A stretch of 64,000 nucleotides of DNA from Neolewinella aquimaris. Lineage in GTDB: Bacteria; Bacteroidota; Bacteroidia; Chitinophagales; Saprospiraceae. The translations under genes were made by a program, and so were the position numbers. The notes beneath the pieces are model-generated. The model was not told the DNA's origin. It worked only from the letters and a program-made list of their open reading frames with translations, and did no database searches. This document shows, in pieces, positions 34,663-42,222 of the stretch (positions within the stretch are counted from its first letter, which is position 1; each line of letters opens with the position of its first letter). The stretch lies in assembly GCF_014197245.1 (NCBI RefSeq), contig NZ_JACIFF010000003.1, forward strand, positions 260,077-324,076, given 5' to 3'.

Positions 34663-37128
34663 CTACTCCCTCACCAGCGCCAGCCGCATCCGCTTGATCC
34701 GGTCCTGCAGGCTTTCCGAGGAGACGCGCTCCCGCAGACGGTCGACGATGAGCGAGAAGCTGAAGGGCGTGGCCTTGCGGGGTTGTTGGAAGAGAATGGT
34801 TTGACCGTTGATGCGCTCGAGGGCACTGCGCAGACGGGCCTCCTGGAGTTGGAAGGTCATGATCTCGTCGTAGGCCTGCTGTAGGAGCAGGTTGGTGGGC
34901 TCGTAGTCGGTGAAGACGTCGAAGAAGAGTTGGGAGCCGCTCTGGAGGTGTTTTTCCTTTTTCTGCTTGCCGGGGTAGCCCTTGAAGATTAGGCCGGCAA
35001 TGGCGGCGATATCGCGGAAGCGTCGTTTGGCCATTTCGGTGGCGTTGATGCCGGCGTTGAGGTCGGCCGTGAGTTCGGTCAGGTTGAAGAGATCGCTGCC
35101 GAGGGCTTCTTCGATCGGGATGGGCTGGTCGCTCAGGAGCTCGAAGCCGTAATCGTTCATGGCAATGGTGAATGTGAGGGGTGCAAACTGACCGATGCGG
35201 TAGGCGATGAGCGAGCTCAGTCCTTCGTGGATTCCGCGGCCCTCGCAGGGGTACATCAGCAGGTGGTAGCCCTCGCGGTCGTGGAAGTACTCAATCAGCA
35301 GCTCGTCGGTGGCAGGTACGGCACTGCGGTGGGCCTGAATGTCGCGGAGGGGGGCCAGTTTAAGTAATTCGGCGTCGTGGTAATCTTCCAGCTTTAGTTC
35401 CTCCAGCGATTTACGCAGGTAGGCCGAAAGCTGGCTGGAGAGTTGCATTCGCCCACCTCGCCAGCTGGGTACCTTCCCCTTCTTCGCGTTGCTTTTCTTG
35501 ACGAGGGCCTCCGTCCCCTTGACCTTCATAAATTTAAGGCTGCGCCCCGCAAACCAGAAGGTATCGCCGGGTTTGAGGCTCGAAATAAAGTACTCCTCAA
35601 TGGCACCGATGTAGCCGCCCGACATATACTTGATCATCAGGGTGGTTTCGCTCACGATCGCGCCAATGCTGAGGCGGTGCATCATAGCTACCCGCTTGCT
35701 TTCTACTTTATATACGCCTTCCTCGTCGCGGACGACCTTGTGGTACTCGTCGTATGCCCCCAGACTATTGCCCCCCGTAGTGATGAAATCAAGGCACCAG
35801 GCAAATTCCTCGTCGCTGACCGAAGCAAAGCAGAAGGTGCCCCTGATCTCCTTCAGCACCTCCTCGCGCCGAAAGCCTCCACTCACGGCCAGCGTCACCA
35901 GGTATTGTACCAGTACGTCGAAACTGCGGATGTAGGGGATGCGGCTTTCGATCACCTCATTCTCGATGCAGCGTCGTAGGGCGGAGGCCTCCAGCAGTTC
36001 CAGGCTGTTCGTGGGTACGAAGTGGATGGTGCTTTTGGCGCCCGGTCGGTGACCGCTGCGTCCGGCGCGCTGCAGAAAACGGGCTACTCCCTTCGGACTG
36101 CCGATCTGCACGATGGTTTCTACTGGTCGGAAATCGACTCCCAAATCGAGGCTGGAGGTACATACCACTGCCTTCAGCGTACCCTGGTGGAGCGCATCTT
36201 CTACCCAGTCGCGCAGTTCCCGACTGATGCTTCCGTGGTGCATGGCAATAGCTCCCGAAAGGTCGGGGTCGGCCTCCAGCAACCGCTGGTACCAGATCTC
36301 GCACTGGCTGCGGGTATTTGTAAAGATGAGAGTAGAGCCGGATTCGTAGATAATGGGCACCACCTTCTCCAATAATTTGATGCCGAGGTGACCGGCCCAC
36401 GGGAAGGTCTCGATCTCGTCGGGCATCACGGTGATCATCTCGGTTTCCTTGCTGGCTTTTGCCCGGATGATGATTCGCTCCCGCGTCCCCGCCGGCACAA
36501 GAACATCCAGTGCCTCCTGCATATTTCCGATGGTGGCGGAGATGCCCCAGGTGCGAAAGGCATTGCCTCTGATTCCCCGCAAACGGCTCAGCGCCAGCTC
36601 GACCAGTACCCCCCGCTTCGTGCCCAGCAGCTCGTGCCACTCGTCGGCGACCAGCACGCGCAAGTCGGAGAAAAACTTTTCGTACCCCTTGCTGGCTAGT
36701 AGCAGGTGAAGGCTTTCGGGGGTAGTGATGAGAATTTCCGGGGGCTTATTTCGCTGCTTGGTTCGCTCGCCGGTCTTCGTATCTCCCGAGCGGATGCCGA
36801 CGCGCCACTTCATTCCCAGGTCCTCGATGGCTCGTTCAGCGGCCGCCTGTATTTCCCGGGTCAGGGCACGGATGGGGGTGATCCAGATGGCTTGCAGCCC
36901 ATTGTTTGCTTTAGCGGGATCGTCAGGGTGCTCCTTTAGAAATTCCAGCAGAATAGGTAGGATCAGCGAGTAGGTCTTGCCGCTGCCGGTAGGCGCATTG
37001 ACCAGTCCGCTCTTGCCGTCGAGGTAGGCCTTCCAGGCTTCGTGCTGGAAGGGGAAGGCCGTCCAGCCACGCCCGGTGAACCAGTCGTCGCCGCGGCGGA
37101 GGAGATTTGGGGAAGGGGATGCGGACAC
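34663..37128 (-). CDS. Lhr-type DEXH-box helicase (ligase-associated DNA repair family)
   Basis: An 821-residue superfamily 2 helicase. It has Walker A APTGSGKTY near residue 45, VADEWHELLGTKRG (DEVH-type box), SATIGNMQ (motif III) and QRAGRSGHRPGAKS (motif VI). A long C-terminal part follows. Family knowledge links it to a DNA-damage cluster with an ATP-dependent DNA ligase and a metallo-beta-lactamase exonuclease; neither is next to it here. It may act on DNA nicks or breaks. It faces the divergent pepP gene across a palindrome-rich spacer. Confidence 0.88.
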   Translation of the reverse strand: MSASPSPNLLRRGDDWFTGRGWTAFPFQHEAWKAYLDGKSGLVNAPTGSGKTYSLILPILLEFLKEHPDDPAKANNGLQAIWITPIRALTREIQAAAERAIEDLGMKWRVGIRSGDTKTGERTKQRNKPPEILITTPESLHLLLASKGYEKFFSDLRVLVADEWHELLGTKRGVLVELALSRLRGIRGNAFRTWGISATIGNMQEALDVLVPAGTRERIIIRAKASKETEMITVMPDEIETFPWAGHLGIKLLEKVVPIIYESGSTLIFTNTRSQCEIWYQRLLEADPDLSGAIAMHHGSISRELRDWVEDALHQGTLKAVVCTSSLDLGVDFRPVETIVQIGSPKGVARFLQRAGRSGHRPGAKSTIHFVPTNSLELLEASALRRCIENEVIESRIPYIRSFDVLVQYLVTLAVSGGFRREEVLKEIRGTFCFASVSDEEFAWCLDFITTGGNSLGAYDEYHKVVRDEEGVYKVESKRVAMMHRLSIGAIVSETTLMIKYMSGGYIGAIEEYFISSLKPGDTFWFAGRSLKFMKVKGTEALVKKSNAKKGKVPSWRGGRMQLSSQLSAYLRKSLEELKLEDYHDAELLKLAPLRDIQAHRSAVPATDELLIEYFHDREGYHLLMYPCEGRGIHEGLSSLIAYRIGQFAPLTFTIAMNDYGFELLSDQPIPIEEALGSDLFNLTELTADLNAGINATEMAKRRFRDIAAIAGLIFKGYPGKQKKEKHLQSGSQLFFDVFTDYEPTNLLLQQAYDEIMTFQLQEARLRSALERINGQTILFQQPRKATPFSFSLIVDRLRERVSSESLQDRIKRMRLALVRE

Positions 37129-37158
37129 GATCCTCTAACGGCCAATCATCCCGGTGGT

Positions 37159-37197
37159 TCTACCCGTTGGACGGGGTGACCCCGTCCAACGGGTAGA
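37159..37197. repeat. Perfect 39-bp palindrome
   Basis: Arms of 19 nt (TCTACCCGTTGGACGGGGT and its complement) around a single central base. It lies 31 bp from the helicase start. Confidence 0.9.
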
Positions 37198-37336
37198 GGG
37201 TATTGCTGTTCAACGAAATATTTGATTGATATGTGTGCTAGTTATGGCGGTTAGTCAATATTTAATCCCCACTAAAAGCCTATTTGTCGCTAACCCTTGG
37301 ATTTTTGCTGGAGGTGAGCTACAGCGGTCCGACGGG

Positions 37337-37389
37337 GTACCACCGTCCAACGGGTACCCCCCGTCCAACCGGTACCCCCCGTCCGGCAA
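37337..37389 (+). repeat. 17-18-bp near-tandem units
   Basis: GTAC recurs at 37337, 37354 and 37372, each followed by a CCGTCC core. It shares the GTTGGACGG word with the palindrome at 37159. Confidence 0.75.
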
Positions 37390-37492
37390 TCGAAACGACG
37401 GACGGGGTCACCCCGTCCGACCGCTTAAGCCGTCCGACCGCTATCCGCTCATTACCTTGCACCCGCGCACCGCCGCCCTAAATTTACGCCCC

Positions 37493-38815
37493 ATGTTTTC
37501 CCCCACCACCTATACCGAACGCCGTAAACGACTGGCCCAACTGGTCGGTAGCGGCCTCATCCTCCTGCCCGGAAACGGCGAGGCAGCCATGAACTACCGC
37601 GGCAATACCTACCCCTTCAAGCAGGACTCTAACTTCCGCTATTTTGCCGGCCACAACCAGCCCGACCTGGTGCTCACCATCGATGCCGCAACGGGAGAAA
37701 GCCACCTCTACGGAGACGACCTGACCCTCGACGATATCGTCTGGATGGGCGAACACCCCAGTACCGCCGAACTGGCCGAACGCATCGGTGCCCGGGCCGG
37801 AGGAAGCCTGGAAGACCTCGCCCAACTCCTCAAAACCGCGAAAAACGTCCACTACCTGCCCCCCTACCGCGAAGCACGCCAGCGCCACATCGAGGAGTGG
37901 CTCGGAGAAGGCACCGCACCTAGTAAAGAATTGATCCGTGCCGTCGTCGAGCTGCGATCGGTGAAGAGCGCGGAAGAGATCGCGGAGATGGAACGGGCCG
38001 TCCGCACCAGCCTGAAAATGCACGAAGCAGCCCGCGCCCAGACGAAGCCGGGCATGACGGAAGCCGAGGTTGCCGGACTCATCGAAGGCATCGCCATCTC
38101 GGGCGGAGGCAGGCTCAGCTACCCGGCCATCGTGACCCGCAATGGCCACATCCTGCACAACCACTACCACGGCAACACCCTGCAGGAAGGCGACCTGCTC
38201 CTGATCGACGCCGGAGCCGAAACCCCCACCGGATATGCGGGCGATCTTACGCGAACCTTCGCCGTAGGCCGGGAAATGGACGAACGTCAGCAGGCGGTGT
38301 ACGATATCGTAAACGATGCGAAGGAACGGGTAATTAAGGCCATCCGCCCGGGCGTTGCCTACCGCGATCTGCACGACCAGTCGGCACGCATCATCGTCGA
38401 CGGACTCAAAGAACTGGGGCTCATGCGCGGCGATACCAACGAGGCTGTTGCTGCCGGGGCCCACGCCCTTTTTTACCCCCACGGCCTGGGCCACATGATC
38501 GGTCTCGACGTCCACGATATGGAAGACCTGGGGGAGGACTTCGTCGGCTACGACGATAGGATCAAACGCAGTCCCCTCTTCGGCACCCGCAACCTACGCC
38601 TCGGCCGTGAGCTACGCGAAGGCTTTGTGGTCACCGTCGAGCCGGGCATCTACTTCATCCCCACGCTGATCGATCGCTGGCGCGAGGAGAATAACCACAC
38701 ACAATTTATTGACTACGAAGCAGTTGCGGCCTACCGTAATTTCGGCGGCATCCGCCTGGAGGATGACGTGGTCGTAACGGGCGGCGGCGCGCGGGTGCTG
38801 GGAAAATCGGAATAA
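37493..38815 (+). CDS. pepP: Xaa-Pro aminopeptidase (aminopeptidase P family)
   Basis: A metallopeptidase that removes an N-terminal residue before proline. From ATG 37493 (MFSPTTYTERRKRLAQL) it has 440 residues, as expected. The N-terminal creatinase-like domain covers about 1-170. The metal ligands are visible in LLIDAGAETPTGYAGDLTRTF, the later HGLGHMIGLDVHD, VEPGIYF and the final RLEDDV. It ends 3 bp from the convergent lipoxygenase gene. Confidence 0.93.
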   Translation: MFSPTTYTERRKRLAQLVGSGLILLPGNGEAAMNYRGNTYPFKQDSNFRYFAGHNQPDLVLTIDAATGESHLYGDDLTLDDIVWMGEHPSTAELAERIGARAGGSLEDLAQLLKTAKNVHYLPPYREARQRHIEEWLGEGTAPSKELIRAVVELRSVKSAEEIAEMERAVRTSLKMHEAARAQTKPGMTEAEVAGLIEGIAISGGGRLSYPAIVTRNGHILHNHYHGNTLQEGDLLLIDAGAETPTGYAGDLTRTFAVGREMDERQQAVYDIVNDAKERVIKAIRPGVAYRDLHDQSARIIVDGLKELGLMRGDTNEAVAAGAHALFYPHGLGHMIGLDVHDMEDLGEDFVGYDDRIKRSPLFGTRNLRLGRELREGFVVTVEPGIYFIPTLIDRWREENNHTQFIDYEAVAAYRNFGGIRLEDDVVVTGGGARVLGKSE

Positions 38816-38818
38816 GCG

Positions 38819-41059
38819 TTAGATATTGGTACGTGCCTCGATGTCATCCACGATGACGCCGTAGCGACGGAATTCCTCCTCGTGGGCCTTGAGCATTTCG
38901 GAGAAGCGGGGATTGATGTCGCCGTCCTCGTTGCGGGTGATGAAGCCGTATTCGGTGCGGGAAAGCAAGTTGCTCCACCACATCATCTGGGTAGCGCGGA
39001 CGGGGTCGGGGGCAATGCGGTAATCCGATTCGGGGGCTAAGACGCCGTCGGGACCATCGCCGAAGCGCAGGCCGAGACAACTGTAGAGGACCTCACCGAT
39101 GTCTTCGTACTGGTGCTCGTTGACCCAGGTATGCATGAAGGTAGCGGTGTGGATGACGTATACGCACCAGTCCTTTAGGTTTTGCAGATCCTCCGGCCGT
39201 GCGTCGAGGAAGGTCTTTGATTCGGTGATGGGGGACAGGATTTTCAGTTCCCCGTCGACGGTCCGGCGGGGCAGGGTGGGATCGAAGCTATAGCGGGACT
39301 CGAAGTACGCAATCCGCTTTTCCATCATTTCGCGCTCGCGTTCGTCGAGCTTATCCAGGTCGATCCGGGACCGGAAGACGCGGACACTGTGGTTGACCAT
39401 ATCCTCCGACATGAGGTAGATCTCCAGCCAGTGCTCGGCGATGGCTTCCAGATTGCGTTCGAAAAAGTCGTTGACGTACTCCCGGGTAATGTCCCAGAAG
39501 AGGTTTTCCGCCTTTGCGAAGGTGTGGGCGTCGTTGATCACCTTCATGGGTTCGCGCCCCTTCCAGTCCAGGACGCCCATGGTATCCTCTACCCGTTGCT
39601 GGATGCCGAGACCGGTAAGTGCCGAGGCGCGGGGGATGTAGCCGTGTTTTTGGGAGACTAGAATGCGGTCGGCGGTATGATCTACGAGAGAGACTTCCCG
39701 GAGGTGGGGCTGCATCAGCCAGTTGACGGGGTTCAGGCGGAGGTTGCGGAAGGCGGCCAGGGCGTATTGCTCCGTATTGGTGTGGGTATGGGCGAAGTGG
39801 TCGTCGACCTCCGATACCAGTCCGCCGACCGAGCGGGCGACGCGCTTGGCGTACATCCACTGCTCCCCGTCCGCGGGGCGGAACCGGCGTCGTTGCCAGG
39901 GATCCCGGTTGTAGGCGTTGAGCTGGCCGGTCAGGATGATCTCCACGGGCATCGGAGTATGGTTGCCCGGACGGATGGTGTACTTGATCTCGGTAGTCGG
40001 GAAGGCGAAGATGTCGTTGTGATCGTATCCCTGGTAGCCCCAGTAAAGCATCCAGTAATGCTGGGGGTGGCCGGGGTCGGGGGTGAAACTGGCGGCGTTC
40101 ATGCCGTTCATCATGCGAGCGCCGAAAAACTCATCGCCGCGGGTGTATCCCTTAAGTTCCGGGGGCAGGGTATTTTCGATGCAGGTGGTCAGATTAGGGG
40201 GGTAATCCGCCTGGATCTGTGGAATGGAGAGGGTTTCCGGTGCCGTTTCCAGCTGGGCGAGGTGTTTGAGCTTGGTGAGTTCGATGGGGATGATCTGGTC
40301 CTGCAGTGCGTCGGTACGGCCCTGCACGTAGCGCTCGGGGGCGTCCTTGTCGTGGTCGTTGATGTAGGTGCGCGGGATGCGGGTATCGCGGCGGTAGGCC
40401 CAGAGGTCGATCTGGATGTCGCGCAGGTTGTATTCCATCCCGGTGAGTTCCTTCTTCGGCACCCGGATCGATTCGGCGATGGAGTGGACGGGGCGCGGTT
40501 TGTCGCGTTCGGTGTAGAGGAAGGACAGCTGGGATACTTCGACTATGATTCGCCGCACCGCCCAAGACCGGGCTTCGCGCAGGTCGTAGGGAAGCCGGAA
40601 TCTGCCGTCGTGACCGGCGACCCCCTCCGCCAGGTGTCGCCAACTGCCCCACCAGGTGCGAGCCCATGCGTCTACGTGGAGGTGATGAATGGGCTTGCCG
40701 TGGTCGTAGCGACCGGCGTAGGTGGTGCGACCGACGAAAGATGCCCCCGTGAAATTGCGACCCCGGATGCGGGGGTGACGCGGGAACAATTGCCGCAGAA
40801 AGTGCTGTATGCCCTCCTTGGTCCGTTGGTAGAGCAGCACGACATACTCGAGCAGGATGGTGAGGGGACTGGAGATGATCTTGGAGCGGCCAACCTCGAG
40901 GTGGTTGATGCTGCGCAGGTGGGGCGTGAAAAAATTGCCCTGGTCCGGATAGCGGATCTTGGTCTTCTTCAGGCATTCTTCGCATACCTCACGGGGATCA
41001 ACCATCGGCTGGTCTACTTCCATGATTACGCGCTTACCGGATCGATTGTCGGACTGCAT
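38819..41059 (-). CDS. Lipoxygenase-family protein with altered iron site
   Basis: A 746-residue protein I assign to the lipoxygenase family from motifs. DEFFGARMMNGMN at 309-321 matches the DExFGxxxxxGxN signature. WMYAK at 401-405 aligns without gaps to the WLLAK segment, placing S416, H421 and H426. The next conserved block reads E430 ... PHLRE. FMHTWVNEHQY carries H643 and N647, like the HxxxN of lipoxygenases. The chain ends in Ile746, like the C-terminal iron ligand. So four of five protein ligands are present and the first His is Ser416. The family adds O2 to polyunsaturated fatty acids. It follows the heme gene by 5 nt. Activity is unproven. Confidence 0.85.
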   Translation of the reverse strand: MQSDNRSGKRVIMEVDQPMVDPREVCEECLKKTKIRYPDQGNFFTPHLRSINHLEVGRSKIISSPLTILLEYVVLLYQRTKEGIQHFLRQLFPRHPRIRGRNFTGASFVGRTTYAGRYDHGKPIHHLHVDAWARTWWGSWRHLAEGVAGHDGRFRLPYDLREARSWAVRRIIVEVSQLSFLYTERDKPRPVHSIAESIRVPKKELTGMEYNLRDIQIDLWAYRRDTRIPRTYINDHDKDAPERYVQGRTDALQDQIIPIELTKLKHLAQLETAPETLSIPQIQADYPPNLTTCIENTLPPELKGYTRGDEFFGARMMNGMNAASFTPDPGHPQHYWMLYWGYQGYDHNDIFAFPTTEIKYTIRPGNHTPMPVEIILTGQLNAYNRDPWQRRRFRPADGEQWMYAKRVARSVGGLVSEVDDHFAHTHTNTEQYALAAFRNLRLNPVNWLMQPHLREVSLVDHTADRILVSQKHGYIPRASALTGLGIQQRVEDTMGVLDWKGREPMKVINDAHTFAKAENLFWDITREYVNDFFERNLEAIAEHWLEIYLMSEDMVNHSVRVFRSRIDLDKLDEREREMMEKRIAYFESRYSFDPTLPRRTVDGELKILSPITESKTFLDARPEDLQNLKDWCVYVIHTATFMHTWVNEHQYEDIGEVLYSCLGLRFGDGPDGVLAPESDYRIAPDPVRATQMMWWSNLLSRTEYGFITRNEDGDINPRFSEMLKAHEEEFRRYGVIVDDIEARTNI

Positions 41060-41064
41060 GGCTA

Positions 41065-42222
41065 CTACTTTGTTACACCGGGATAGGTGCGATTAATGAT
41101 GCTGGGCGGATTCTCCCAGTCGGAGTAGTTGCGGTTGTCGTTGTCGGGAATCCTCGGTGGGTAACCGAAAAGAGCATAGTTAAGGAACCGCGCCCGGTGG
41201 GCCAGACCGGATTGGGCCCGCATGTAATTGAGGGAATTGTAATCGAAAATGGATTTGGCGGGCAGGAACCCCAATGTCTTCGGCATGTTGCGAATCGAGA
41301 AGGTGGTGCGGCAGCTTTCCTTCCAGTCCAGGGCTTCGTCGATCTCGATCACGGCCAGATCGTGCCAGGGGTGAAGGTCTTCGTTCCAGGGCTTCATGTT
41401 GTTGAAGATCTCCGGGTCCTCATCGGCGGCGGCGGTCAGCAGCTGGATCTGCATCGTGTACTTGGCACCCTCCCGCTTCACCCGGTCTTCGTATTCGTAC
41501 TTCAGGTAGTTGCGGCCCCGTGGATCGTGGCGGGGAACGCGTTGGTTGGCGATGTCGGTCGCATCGGGACTGTGCAGGATACCCGACTCCGGCTGGTTGT
41601 CGAAGGGGCGGACCCGGTACTTGGCGTAGCGCTTGATGTTGTCGTCGCCCACGAAGCGGAAGGGGGTTTTGCAGTAGTAGCGCAGATCATGGAAGGATGC
41701 CGGGTTTTCGCGAATGGCCTCCTCCGCTCCCGCGAGGCCGCTGGGGTACTTGCGGTAATAGTCGTGGTACTCGACCCCCCACTTCTCCTTGCGCATGCGG
41801 GCAAACTGCAGGAAGCTCGCCGCCGACCAGAAGAGGCTCACCGCACCCGTGTTCATCTGAATATCGAAGGGGCTACGGAGGTGGTGGTCCGAAAACTTGA
41901 TTGACATGCTGCGTATTCCCCGTACGGCATCGTCCAGGAAGGTGGCCGTTGCGTGGCGGATCCGGCACGGGAAGGTGCGTCCGGGACGGAAAAATTCGTG
42001 GGGGGGTAGTTGCGGATTATCGAGAATGGTCACCATGCCCCGGGCCGCGATCCCGTTGTCGTGCGACATGCGGCGTTTACCAAACAGGGAAACCAGCAAC
42101 GCGATGGCGACCGCAAAGCCCTTAGCGGTGAACCAGAGCACGGCTCGGTCACGAAGTCCGCCAAGGGTATCGAGAATGGCGGTATCTGCCCATGATCGGG
42201 AAGTAGTGGGTGGGTGAGTCAT
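41065..42222 (-). CDS. Catalase-fold allene-oxide-synthase-like hemoprotein
   Basis: A 385-residue protein resembling the catalase-related heme domain of coral allene oxide synthase. HEFFRPGRTFPCRIRHA (75-91), SMSIKF (105-110), DIQMNTG (120-126) and HPWHDLA (284-290) match that family as I recall it. Distal His54 and Asn124 are present. The proximal site RxxxY reads R335-AQS-G339, so the heme Tyr is missing in this alignment. Residues 28-47 are hydrophobic and may bind the membrane. It would convert a fatty acid hydroperoxide made by the next gene's product. Its ATG overlaps the kinase stop (ATGA). Confidence 0.82.
   Translation of the reverse strand: MTHPPTTSRSWADTAILDTLGGLRDRAVLWFTAKGFAVAIALLVSLFGKRRMSHDNGIAARGMVTILDNPQLPPHEFFRPGRTFPCRIRHATATFLDDAVRGIRSMSIKFSDHHLRSPFDIQMNTGAVSLFWSAASFLQFARMRKEKWGVEYHDYYRKYPSGLAGAEEAIRENPASFHDLRYYCKTPFRFVGDDNIKRYAKYRVRPFDNQPESGILHSPDATDIANQRVPRHDPRGRNYLKYEYEDRVKREGAKYTMQIQLLTAAADEDPEIFNNMKPWNEDLHPWHDLAVIEIDEALDWKESCRTTFSIRNMPKTLGFLPAKSIFDYNSLNYMRAQSGLAHRARFLNYALFGYPPRIPDNDNRNYSDWENPPSIINRTYPGVTK

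Larger units (their letters stand above)
37129..37492. other. Divergent spacer rich in GGACGGGG palindromes
   Basis: Holds the 39-bp palindrome at 37159-37197, three near-tandem 17-18-bp units at 37337-37389 and a 21-bp palindrome at 37399-37419. It also holds a short direct repeat, CCGTCCGACCGCT. The frame from 37226 stays open into pepP but encodes only these repeats (PPSNGYPPSNRYPPS), so I do not count it as coding. Confidence 0.7.

Noticed and set aside
37226-37492. 89-residue N-terminal extension of aminopeptidase P
   Set aside because: It translates the spacer repeats (PPSNGYPPSNRYPPS); ATG 37493 gives the normal protein.
39677-41086. 469-codon frame antisense to the lipoxygenase-like gene
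   Set aside because: GC-rich antisense shadow; the minus strand carries clear family motifs and operon spacing.
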